Source: Streptomyces sp. R33 (GTDB lineage Bacteria; Actinomycetota; Actinomycetes; Streptomycetales; Streptomycetaceae). From it: a stretch of DNA of 64,000 nt. This document shows, one piece after another, positions 27,898 to 35,782 of this stretch. The notes beneath the pieces are model-generated. The model was not told where the DNA came from and did not search any database. It saw only the letters and a program-made list of their open reading frames with translations. The stretch spans positions 8,302,001-8,366,000 of the forward strand of contig NZ_CP165727.1 of assembly GCF_041200175.1 (NCBI RefSeq). Direction: 5' to 3'. The translations under genes were made by a program, and so were the position numbers. The first letter of the stretch is position 1. Each line of letters starts with the position of its first letter.

Positions 27898-28184
27898 GCC
27901 GCGTGATGCGCAGTGCGGCCCTGGCGAGCTCGGGGTCGATGTGGGCCACGGCCTCGGGGACGATGCTGACGTCGAAGTGCCGTATGTGTGCGTCGAGCGC
28001 GGAGTAGAGGATGCACTGCTCGGTGACCTGTCCGCACAGGACGAGTCGGCGCACGTCCAGCTGGCCCAGCAGGTAGCTCAGGGGCGTCGGGCAGCGCTTC
28101 GCGCACCGAGGAGACCAGGGCGTCGGCGTCCTCGTGGTCGTAGGTGTTCAGCAGGTCGATCACGATGAGCGCCGTGCTCGTCAT
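27898..28184 (-). pseudogene. Isochorismatase-family hydrolase with internal deletion
   Basis: The frame from ATG 28184 starts MTSTALIVIDLLNTYDHED, the usual opening with the catalytic Asp. It changes frame near 28090 and continues VRRLVLCGQVTEQCILYSA, including the catalytic Cys region. About 65 residues of the middle, where the catalytic Lys lies, are missing compared with family members. The C-terminus is cut by the IS5 scrap. Confidence 0.7.
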
Positions 28185-28249
28185 GGGATCGCCGCCTCTC
28201 AGCCGCTGGTGCCACGGGAGTGACTGGGCGCGTGACTTCAATCGGCGGT

Positions 28250-28596
28250 CAGGGGGGATGAGATCCGGCTCTGGGGGCTGGGCAAGGTGCGGGCGATGGC
28301 AGGCCTGGGCGACGACGCCGCCGAGGGCGTGTCCGCGCAGGGCGGGCAGCCGACGGCCTTGTGCTCGGTCATCGTCCGCAGGGCTGCCTCGGCGGCGTCG
28401 CTGCCGGTGCCGAGGGTGGCGGCTTCGCCCTGGACGAAGTCGCCAGCCTGACAGGAAGGAGGGTCTCGTTATCGGTGCCGCAGATGGGCAGCGCGTCGCT
28501 GCCTCCGTCGGTCGCCTTCTTCGCCGCGTCCAGAACACTGTCCCCGGCGCCCGCTGCCCGTGCCCCCAGGGTCATGATCTCGCGTGTGCTCGGCAT
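28250..28596 (-). pseudogene. CBS-domain protein, degraded third copy
   Basis: The ATG at 28596 follows GGGAGGAG. The frame reads STREIMTLGARAAGAGDSV, LDAAKKATDGGSDALPICG, then loses the end of the first CBS motif and shifts. The second block reads GDFVQGEAATLGTGSDAAE and ALRTMTEHKAVGCPP. It is clearly related to the CBS proteins at 24761 and 45893 but far more diverged. Confidence 0.7.
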
Positions 28597-28944
28597 GATC
28601 AGCACTCCTCCCGAACGGGAGCGAGACGGCACGATGTGCCGTCGGGCGCCTGCCCGGAGACCGGCCGTGCATGCGGGCGTCGAACAGTGCCTACCCGCGT
28701 GCCGAGCCTTGCGCTCATCAGCCCCGAGCTCAGTGCCCGCAGCCCGGGCGCGCGCCCTGCGGGCGCATCCGCGGACCGTCACGGCACGACAACCCCGCCC
28801 TTCCGGGCACGATGCCCTGTTGGTCCGGGCGGGCGGTCTCTGACGGTGTTCTGTGTCTGAACGGGTCTCGCGCTCATCTGCGGAGTCATGGTGGTGCTGG
28901 TCCCCGAGCACGGGTGCCCTTAGGCCGCGGTGGAGGGTACGGAC

Positions 28945-29421
28945 ATGGACGCGATCGTGCTGCTGCGCGATGATCACAAGACGGTCGAGAAGCTGTTCAA
29001 GCGGTTCGAGAAGACCGGTGACGACGATGTCGCCGAGCGGCGGACGATCGCCGACGAGGTGATCGAAGAGCTCACCGTGCATGCGTGGGTCGAGGAGCGC
29101 ATCTTCTATCCCGCCGCCCGTGAAGCCGCCCCCGAGACCACCGATCACATTCTCGAGAGCATCGAGGAACACCACGCCGTCGTATGGATGCTCTCCGAGC
29201 TGAAGAACATGGATCCCGCCGACGAACGCTTCAAGGCGAAGATGAGCGTCCTCATGGAGAACGTCCGCCACCACGTCGAAGAGGAAGAGCAGGAGTGGTT
29301 CCCGCAAGTCCGTAAGGCGATGGGCCGCAAGCGGCTCACCGAGCTCGGCGATCAGCTCGAAGCCGAGAAGAACAAGGCCCCGCGTGATCCGCTCGCCGTC
29401 CCCAGCGCAGCCAGCAAGTGA
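28945..29421 (+). CDS. Hemerythrin HHE-domain protein
   Basis: A 158-residue four-helix protein of the hemerythrin-like HHE family. The iron ligands are visible as DDHKTVEKLF (His11), ELTVHAWVEERIFYP, EEHHAVVWML and VRHHVEEEEQEWFP. Such proteins bind a di-iron centre and respond to oxygen, nitric oxide or oxidative stress. GGAGGG lies eight bases before the ATG. It heads a tightly packed operon with three more genes. Confidence 0.92.
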   Translation: MDAIVLLRDDHKTVEKLFKRFEKTGDDDVAERRTIADEVIEELTVHAWVEERIFYPAAREAAPETTDHILESIEEHHAVVWMLSELKNMDPADERFKAKMSVLMENVRHHVEEEEQEWFPQVRKAMGRKRLTELGDQLEAEKNKAPRDPLAVPSAASK

Positions 29422-29861
29422 TCTGCCCCGAGCCTCCCCACCCTTACCTGCGTATCCGGCGCTGCTGTCCCGTCCCGACCTTTCTGGCTGCCGTGGTGGT
29501 GGCGCTGTGCGGGTGCGGGGCGCCCGCGCCGCGGCTGGACGCAGCCCGGCAGGCCGGCACCGCCTTCGAGCAGGCCCTCGCGGCCACCGACTACCCCCGC
29601 GCGTGCGCACTCCTCGCCCCACAGACGCGCCGGCAGCTCGAAGCAGACGAGAGCAAACCCTGCGGCCCGGCCCTGCAGGGCCAGGAGCTGCCCACCGCCG
29701 GTGACGTGCAAAGTACGCAGTTGTACGGACGGCAGGCGCTGCTGCGCTTGAGCGACGACACCCTGTTCCTGTCGCAGTTCGACGACGGGTGGAAAGTGGT
29801 CGCAGCGGGCTGCACACCCGAGGCCGACAAGCCCTACCGGTGCTCGCTGAAGGGAGACTGA
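29418..29861 (+). CDS. Small lipoprotein in hemerythrin operon
   Basis: A 147-residue protein whose GTG start overlaps the hemerythrin stop by four bases (GTGA), which implies translational coupling. A hydrophobic leader ends at the lipobox LCGC (Cys33). The outer domain holds several cysteines (residues about 60-145). A start further downstream is possible. The function is unknown; co-expression suggests an envelope role in the same stress response. Confidence 0.72.
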   Translation: MICPEPPHPYLRIRRCCPVPTFLAAVVVALCGCGAPAPRLDAARQAGTAFEQALAATDYPRACALLAPQTRRQLEADESKPCGPALQGQELPTAGDVQSTQLYGRQALLRLSDDTLFLSQFDDGWKVVAAGCTPEADKPYRCSLKGD

Positions 29862-29862
29862 C

Positions 29863-29946
29863 GTGCGGGCCTTGTTCATCGCATGTCTGGTGACGATCCT
29901 GGGTGGCCTGGGCTACTTCATGGCGATCGGGGCGATGCACCGGTGA
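29863..29946 (+). CDS. 27-residue membrane peptide
   Basis: GTG at 29863 follows AAGGGAGA closely. The product is VRALFIACLVTILGGLGYF then MAIGAMHR: one membrane helix and almost nothing else. Its stop overlaps the next GTG (GTGA). The coupling on both sides and the conserved-looking ribosome site make it a likely real mini-gene, perhaps a partner subunit for the following membrane protein. Confidence 0.55.
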   Translation: MRALFIACLVTILGGLGYFMAIGAMHR

Positions 29947-30635
29947 ACGGCGACCGCCGCCGGGGCGGGTTCTGGCGGGACAACAGCCTCACTCTGGCCT
30001 TCGGGGGCGCGTTCTTCATCGTCCTGGCCGGCCAGGCCTTTGCCGGCCACGCCGGGTTCAACGAGGACCTCGCCACCGACGGACTCCAGCAGCTCACCCT
30101 CGGCGAGTACCTGATGTCCTCGGACTTCGCCGTCGACGTGACCGAGAACTGGCAGTCGGAGTTCCTGCAGTTCTTCCTCTACATCTTCGGCACCGTCTGG
30201 CTCCTCCAGCGCGGCTCGCCCGAATCCAAGGAACTCCACAAGGCAGGACCGGAAAGCGACCAGGAGCAACGCATCGGCGACCACGCCCATGCCGACTCAC
30301 CCCGCTGGGCCGGCACCAACGACTGGCGCCAACGCCTGTACTCGCGATCCCTGGGCACCGTGATGGCCCTGCTCTTCGTGCTGTCCTGGCTCGCCCAGTC
30401 CATCGCCGGCACGGCCGCCTACAACGAGCGGCAGCTGCGCGACCTCCTGCCCCCGGTGTCCTGGGGCGGCTACCTCGCCTCCGCCGACTTCTGGAACCGA
30501 TCGTTGCAGAACTGGCAGTCGGAACTCCTCGCCGTGGCCGCCATGGCCATCCTCTCCGTCTACCTGCGCCAGCGCGGCTCCCCGGAATCCAAGCCCGTCG
30601 GCGCCCCCCACACCTCCACCGGAGTCGAGGGCTGA
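29943..30635 (+). CDS. DUF6766-type membrane protein
   Basis: A 230-residue integral membrane protein with an internal duplication. Each half has a long helix, a GHAGFNEDL- or GTAAYNERQL-type loop, a GEYL/GGYLxSxDF segment, NWQSEF/NWQSEL and QRGSPESK. This two-fold pattern is the DUF6766 family. The GTG start overlaps the mini-gene stop. Family function is not known. The location after hemerythrin suggests a stress-related membrane role. Confidence 0.78.
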   Translation: MNGDRRRGGFWRDNSLTLAFGGAFFIVLAGQAFAGHAGFNEDLATDGLQQLTLGEYLMSSDFAVDVTENWQSEFLQFFLYIFGTVWLLQRGSPESKELHKAGPESDQEQRIGDHAHADSPRWAGTNDWRQRLYSRSLGTVMALLFVLSWLAQSIAGTAAYNERQLRDLLPPVSWGGYLASADFWNRSLQNWQSELLAVAAMAILSVYLRQRGSPESKPVGAPHTSTGVEG

Positions 30636-30853
30636 ACCCACGCGCGACACGAACACCGGCCGGTCATGAAAGCAGCACGCAGGGCCGAACCAGCTGCGGA
30701 CTCGGCTGAGCGGGATCAGTGCCCAGGCTCATCGGACGCCCCGGTCCGCATCACCGGCAGGCACCACAGGTGCCCAGGCACAGCCCTCGCCCCCCAGGCG
30801 AGGAGCGCCTGCCCTGCCCACGTGCCGACCTATCCGCTCAGCAGCAGGCGTGG

Positions 30854-32252
30854 GGCGTGTCAGCGATCTTGTGTAAGTCGGTTGGTGTCATTGGATGCTG
30901 AGCCGGTCCTCGAAGAAGAGTGAGAACTGGTTCAGCGCTTCCTTCCAGTGTGGGGCGACGTGGTTGGCATCGCGCGCTTTGGGGTTGATCTGCTCGCGGA
31001 CTGCGAGGTAGAGGACCTTCAACGCTGCCTGTTCCGAGGGGAAATGGCCGCGGTTGCGGGTGGCTTTGCGGAGCCGCGAGTTGATCGATTCGACCATGTT
31101 CGTGGAGTAGACCACCGTCCTTATGGCCGGTGGGAACGCCAGGTAGGGAGTGAACTCCGGCCAGGCCGACCGCCAGGTCCGCACGATCGCCGGGTAGCGT
31201 TCGCCCAGGTCAGAGGCCTCGAACGCGTCAAGGGCCTGTTCGGCGGCCGTCTCGGTCGGCGCTGTGTAGATCGCTCTCAGAGCCGGCACCAGCTTCGGGT
31301 GGTCCCGCACGGACGACAGTCTGAGCGAGGCCCTGGTCAGGTGAATCACGCACGTCTGGACCGTGGCCTTGGGCCAGGTCGCGGTGACGGCGTCGGGCAG
31401 GCCTTTCAGACCATCGCAGACGACGATGCACACGTCCTCGATACCCCGGTTCCGCAGTTCCGACAGCACCGCCATCCACGTGGTCGCGCCTTCACCCTCG
31501 GCTCCAACCCACAAGCCGAGGACGTCTTTGCGGCCGTCCATGTCGACGCCGACGGCCAGGTAAACCGGCTTCGATGTCACCGAGCCAGAACGGATCTTCA
31601 CCCACAATGCGTCGATGTAGATGATCGGCCAGACCGCGTCGAGGGGCCGGTTCTGCCAGGTCACGAGCTCGTCGATCACGGCGTCGGTGACCTTGCTGAT
31701 CAGGTCTGGGCTGACCTCGACTCCGTAGATCTGGGCGAGGTGGGAGCGGATGTCGCGCACGCTCATCCCGCGCGCGTAGAGCGAGAGGATCCGGTCGTTG
31801 AATCCCGCCAGCCGGCGGGCGTTCTTCGGGACCAGACGCGGCTCGAACTCACCGTTGCGGTCTCTGGGCACCGCCAAAGTGACGGCGCCGGCATCGGTCA
31901 GGACCCTCTTGGGCGACGTCCCGTTCCGGGAGTTTCCAGAGCCGTGACCTGCGGAATCTCCGCGTTCGTAGCCGAGGTGTTCACTCATCTCGGCTTCCAG
32001 AGCCCGCTCCAGAACAGCCTTGGTGATCTCCGTCAGGAGCCCGCCCTCGCCGAGCAGGGCCGCTCCCGAGGAGTCAGCTTTGTCGAGCAGCCGCTCGACC
32101 ACCTCGTCGACCGTCTTGTCGCCGGCCACGGACGCGGCCGCTTCGTCTTTGTCTGCCATGACTCGTCCGATCCGCCTGGCCCACAGGCCCGAGGCCGAGC
32201 CCCGGGCCAGGCTTCCACATCACGGACTTACACGATCTTTCAGACACGCTCC
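30854..32252 (-). mobile_element. Intact IS256-family insertion sequence
   Basis: About 1.4 kb with imperfect inverted ends of some 26 bases (left GGCGTGTCAGCGATCTTGTG, right complement GAGCGTGTCTGAAAGATCG). It is flanked by AGGCGTGG on both sides (30846-30853 and 32253-32260), the 8-bp duplication expected for IS256. Joining the flanks restores an open PAP2 gene, which confirms the boundaries. Confidence 0.88.
30888..32159 (-). CDS. IS256-family transposase
   Basis: A 423-residue mutator-type transposase, full length. The DDE residues lie in IIYIDALWVKIRSG (Asp), IVVCDGLKGLPDAV (Asp) and YSTNMVESINSRLRK (Glu). The N-terminal DNA-binding region includes HLGYERGD and GNSRNGTSPKRV, a family signature. 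The frame is intact and the element looks active. Confidence 0.93.
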   Translation of the reverse strand: MADKDEAAASVAGDKTVDEVVERLLDKADSSGAALLGEGGLLTEITKAVLERALEAEMSEHLGYERGDSAGHGSGNSRNGTSPKRVLTDAGAVTLAVPRDRNGEFEPRLVPKNARRLAGFNDRILSLYARGMSVRDIRSHLAQIYGVEVSPDLISKVTDAVIDELVTWQNRPLDAVWPIIYIDALWVKIRSGSVTSKPVYLAVGVDMDGRKDVLGLWVGAEGEGATTWMAVLSELRNRGIEDVCIVVCDGLKGLPDAVTATWPKATVQTCVIHLTRASLRLSSVRDHPKLVPALRAIYTAPTETAAEQALDAFEASDLGERYPAIVRTWRSAWPEFTPYLAFPPAIRTVVYSTNMVESINSRLRKATRNRGHFPSEQAALKVLYLAVREQINPKARDANHVAPHWKEALNQFSLFFEDRLSIQ

Positions 32253-32260
32253 AGGCGTGG

Positions 32261-32485
32261 CGCCGCGCGGACGAGGGCGGCGGAGGCCAGGCCGATGACG
32301 GTGCCTGCTGCGACGTCGGAGGGGTGGTGCGCCCCGGCGTGGATCCGTTCGAGTCCCACCAGGAGCGTAGGGACGGCGCACGCGGCGGCGGCCAGTGGCC
32401 ACGAGGGAGCGGCGGCGGCGAAGGCGACGGCAGCAGCGGCGTGCCCGGATGGGAAGGAGGAGCGAGCTGCTCGGGCCAAGGCCAT
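32261..32485 (-). pseudogene. PAP2 phosphatase, C-terminal half, hit by IS256
   Basis: The frame holds two PAP2 motifs, SSFPSGHAAAAV and RIHAGAHHPSDVAAG, of the lipid phosphatase/chloroperoxidase fold. The IS256 copy interrupts it after AAPRL. Across the insertion the frame would continue RLLLSG to a stop at 30830. The N-terminal half with the first motif is missing upstream, so the gene was already truncated before or apart from the IS256 event. Confidence 0.75.
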
Positions 32486-32566
32486 GCCTCGCGAGTTGTG
32501 ATTTGCTCCAGATCGCATCGCCTGTCTGCGTTGCAGAGCGGGGCTGAGAGGTCTCAGTTCTTGCAT

Positions 32567-33444
32567 CGGGGCAGGCCAAGGCGAGGCGTGGTACGCGTCG
32601 TTGAGGTGGCCCGGGCTGGCCCGGCCCGGCTGGGCGGGACGTTGCGGGTGGAGCAGCGGGGCGTGGATGGCCTTCCTTGTCCGGGCTTGGGCAGGGCTGG
32701 GGAGTGGCCGTGGGGTCCGGGGACTCTCTCCTTATCCGCCGGATGAGTAAATCTATTACGGCCGCAGTAGACATTGGACGGTGGCGTGGTTATGGTTTCT
32801 CTCGTAGCGCAGAGAGAACGAATGGCCTGGCAGAGACGAACTGCCGGGCAGCAGGACCCGCAGTTGCAGCATGCAGAACGGTGCGGTGGTGGAGTCTCGA
32901 AGCCAGCGCGGTTGCAGGACGGTGACGGGACTGACGACCGGACCGGGTGACCCGCAGTGATCAGGGGTCGCCGCAAGCAGTACCGCAGTTCCCGCAGTGG
33001 CAGTACCTGAAGCGGTACCTGAAAATGCAGTTCGCAGTACCCAGCAGTGAAGTCAGTGAGCAGTACCTCGGTGAAGGCGTCGGCTGCGGGCGCGCGCACC
33101 GGGAGGTTCGGCAGTGGGGTTCTGAGCCAGAGCAGCCGCAGGATGGGCGACGGGGCTGGCTGCCGGAGAGTGGCGCTGTGACAGGCCGCTCAACAGTTCG
33201 CTTCACCAGCAATACGCAGTACAGCAAGATGCAGTCGATCACCGAGGGAAGAAACGGAGGAACAAAGCGCCATCAGGATCGCCCGGGCGGAAGTCGAGTC
33301 CGGGTACCGCAGGACATCGATAGTGAGGTGGTCTCCGGTCAAGCAAACGCGATCCCCGCGGCCCCGGCAGCATTCCGGTCGGACCCGCGGACACAGTAGC
33401 CCGGCGCAGGATCAGGGCCGGCAGATGGTGTAGCAGTTCCTTCG
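32567..33444. other. Long non-coding region with clustered repeats
   Basis: No recognised gene in about 880 bases. Its middle holds the GCAGTACC cluster and many further GCAGT words. An open frame from 32947 translates the repeats as QYL-rich peptide, which looks incidental. It may be the 5' regulatory region of the MerR-like gene at 33505. Confidence 0.45.
32977..33067 (+). repeat. Iteron-like GCAGTACC cluster
   Basis: Exact GCAGTACC occurs at 32977, 33000, 33034 and 33060, with near copies GCAGTTCC at 32985 and GCGGTACC at 33012. All have the same orientation. Protein-binding iterons are a plausible reading. Confidence 0.5.
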
Positions 33445-33474
33445 GGGCCCTGGTGCCGTACGGCACCAGGGCCC
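33445..33474. promoter_or_regulatory. Perfect 30-bp palindrome
   Basis: GGGCCCTGGTGCCGT is followed directly by its exact complement, with no loop. It lies 30 bases before the MerR-like start codon. It could be an operator for a dimeric regulator or a very stable hairpin in the leader RNA. Confidence 0.7.
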
Positions 33475-33504
33475 TCGACGCGTTCCACGAGAGAGGGGTT
33501 CCAT

Positions 33505-33846
33505 GTGACAGCAGACGACTCGTTCGGCCGTCTCGACGACGACTACCCCGCCTGCACCATGGGCCGGGCCGCCGAAATCCTCGGCGCCACCCAGGCCTTC
33601 CTCCGTGCTCTGGGCGAAGCCCGCCTCATCACCCCGCTCCGCTCCGCCGGCGGCCACCGCCGCTACTCCCGTTACCAGCTGCGGATCGCCGCATGTCGAG
33701 GTTGGACAGGGAACTGGTCAGGCCCCCCGGCCCAGCCCTCATTAGCGACGGACGAACTCAGGGGGTCCTTCGAAGTGTTCGCCAGATTGTTGAGGGGCAG
33801 CGAGTCCACGCCCGGCACGGCGCCGGGCTGTGCCGGGACACGCTAG
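33505..33846 (+). pseudogene. MerR-type helix-turn-helix protein, truncated
   Basis: GTG at 33505 has AGAGGGG nine bases upstream. Residues 1-62 form a MerR/excisionase-like winged helix (YPACTMGRAAEILGATQAF, LITPLRSAGGHRRYSRYQL, RIAA). After Ala62 the frame continues as unrelated sequence, while relatives I recall extend into a dimerisation helix. The C-terminal half has therefore been replaced, probably by the mobile DNA that follows. Confidence 0.65.
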
Positions 33847-33917
33847 TTGCCACCTGGACAACACGCAGGCCACGGCCACGCTCCACCCCCGGTGACAACT
33901 AGCGTGTTCCGGCACAC
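33832..33917. repeat. 24-bp inverted repeat
   Basis: TGCCGGGACACGCTAGTTGC at 33832 and its near complement ending GTGTTCCGGCA at 33917 enclose about 37 bases. A related GGTGACAGGTAGCGCGCC occurs near 34592. They look like insertion-sequence ends. Confidence 0.5.
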
Positions 33918-33936
33918 GGGCGGACTGTCGAGACCG

Positions 33937-34512
33937 CCCTGTTCTCGTATCGCCACGGCGAACGGACATGTAGCGCTGTGTGGCTGCCATGGTCGACTCG
34001 GCCGGGGGGGAAGACCTCGGTTCTGGGGCTTCAGCCGTTCAGGTGGCTGAAGCCGGCTTCGATGGTGTGGACCGTGACGGGGGCACCGCCGAGCATCTCG
34101 GCCTTCTGGCGGAGCTGATTCACGACTGCCGGGCTTGGTCTGCCGTACAGGTCGATGGACCTCATCCGGATGAACGGACCGAAGCCGCGGAACTTCGGCC
34201 CACCGATCTCCAGGTGGAGCTCCATCGACGCCGTGTCGGGATGGACGGCGATGACGCTCATTGTCGACTCGGACTCATCGACGTAGAAGTGGTAGGCGAT
34301 CAGCTGCGGCTCACGCTCCTCGGCGAACGCGGCCAGATCGCGCATCCTGACCCTGACCTCCTCGATGCTGCCGTCGAGAATGTCCGAACGGTCGATGTGG
34401 AAGATGGGCTCCGTCATGGCGCCCGACGTTAACGTCGGACCTGCCCGTCCGGGCTGTGCGACGCGCGGCCCGCGCTTACATGTCCGTTCGCCGTAGCTGC
34501 GCGAGAACAGGG
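33937..34512. mobile_element. Possible mobile cassette with 36-bp inverted arms
   Basis: Arm 33937-33972 (CCCTGTTCTCG, then ACGGCGAACGGACATGTA) is matched in inverted orientation by 34477-34512. Only a central seven-base block differs. The arms enclose the single gene at 34031 and no transposase. This is the layout of a mobile insertion cassette moved in trans, but no target duplication is evident. Confidence 0.45.
34031..34417 (-). CDS. Dimeric alpha-beta-barrel protein, ABM-like
   Basis: A 128-residue protein with the ferredoxin-like fold pattern of antibiotic biosynthesis monooxygenases: a strand-helix start (PIFHIDRSDILDG), AYHFYVDESESTMSVI, and a closing TVHTIEAGFSHL. Such proteins are small cofactor-free oxygenases or related dimers. 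It is the sole gene between the inverted arms 33937-33972 and 34477-34512. The substrate is unknown. Confidence 0.65.
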   Translation of the reverse strand: MTEPIFHIDRSDILDGSIEEVRVRMRDLAAFAEEREPQLIAYHFYVDESESTMSVIAVHPDTASMELHLEIGGPKFRGFGPFIRMRSIDLYGRPSPAVVNQLRQKAEMLGGAPVTVHTIEAGFSHLNG

Positions 34513-34686
34513 CCTGGACAACTGCACTGCTCGGGGTGCCGATGCAGCACCGGGCCGGTGACACCTGCCCTGCTTCACGCGCGCTTGGTGACAGGTAGCG
34601 CGCCAATCCGGTGACAACCGTCGTTCCTTGCGTGGCCGAATCTGCCACTGTCCTCCCTGCTCGCGGTTACCGCCCGCTCGAACCGA

Positions 34687-34875
34687 TCCAAGGCGGCCCG
34701 GGACCCGGCGCAGTGGCTGCCGCCGGCGCCGGACGCGCTGTGCCGGTACGCCGCGGAGTGGACGGCGACCAAGCTCCGCTGGGGCCTGGCCGCCGATGGG
34801 GCGGAGCGGGAGCGGCTGCTGGACATCGCCGCCGGCTGCGGCGACACCGTCGTGGAGTTCACCCCGGCTCCGTAG
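34687..34875 (+). pseudogene. C-terminal fragment of a secreted HNH-type nuclease
   Basis: The frame reads ARDPAQWLPPAPDALCRYA, then EWTATKLRWGLAADGAE and ends VVEFTPAP. This is the typical end of streptomycete HNH (DUF1524/GmrSD C-terminal-like) proteins. The HNH core upstream is missing and replaced by repeat-rich DNA. Confidence 0.6.
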
Positions 34876-34997
34876 CCGATGCGGTGCGTGAAAGGCCACC
34901 GCCTGCGTGGAGTGGCGGCCCTCCACGCACCGCCCGCCCCGCTGGATCGCCGGGGACGACTGGGCGCCCCTGGCCGTGTCTTCGCCCACCCCCTTGC

Positions 34998-35480
34998 GGG
35001 GTCGCCAGAGTCCTACGTCCGCGTCCTCGGCTGCCACGTCGCCTTCGACGCCCGGGAAAACGCGATCACGGTCGCCAACGAGGACCTCGACAGGCGCCGG
35101 CCCCCTGTACGATCCGGCGCTCAACGCCCTGCACCGGGCTTACGCCGACCGGCTCCTGCACCAGCTGTCCGAGGTCGCCACGTCGCCGAGCGCGTAGGGC
35201 AGCGGCTGGAACACGCCGCACTCGCGGGAGCGGGCCACGAGGCTCCCGCCAAGGAGCTCAACCTCAGCGTCCGGACCCTGCGCAGGGCCCTGCACACGGA
35301 GGGCACGGCGTGGCGCGCGCTCCTGGACGCGGCCCGCCACGGCCGGACCAGGCGGCTGCTGGAGACCACAGCCCTGCCGCTGGACCGGATCGCCCCCCTC
35401 TCCGGTCTGAGCGGCGCGACGGCCCTGGTCCGTGCCTCACATGGTGGGAGGGCATGCCTCCCGGGGCGTACCGCAACCGG
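34998..35480 (+). pseudogene. AraC-family regulator, frameshifted
   Basis: Successive blocks in three frames read ESYVRVLGCHVAFDARENA, LYDPALNALHRAYADRLL, LEHAALAGAGHEAPAKELN and LSVRTLRRALHTEGTAWRA, ending with a degraded second helix-turn-helix (ALVRASH, PPGAYR). This is the rear of an arabinose-binding-domain AraC regulator. The N-terminal half is lost. Confidence 0.7.
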
Positions 35481-35782
35481 CACCGGCCCGCGGCTCCGGA
35501 TCGCGGCGGGGCCGACGGCGGGTGAGGAAAGATCACCACCGTCAGGCGCCGGGCGGCCGCCTTGAATTTTCCGGCGGCCGGTTCCAAGGCCCCGGACGAG
35601 ATGTGCCGTACCCGGTGACGCACGACGACGCGCGAGGTGCTGCCCGACCAGCGCCGTCCGCTGCCCGCACCGGGACAGCGTCCCCGTCGAGCGAGACGGG
35701 CCGAAAGCCATGACCGCGCCACTCACCCGCAGCCTGTACAGAACCACCGTGCCCACCTGCACACTGACGGTGCTCGCAGCCC
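35481..35782. other. Gap without identifiable gene
   Basis: About 300 bases between the AraC remnant and the convergent NmrA gene. Minus-strand frames show coding-like bias (FKAAARRLTVVIFPHP), but I recognise nothing. Confidence 0.3.
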
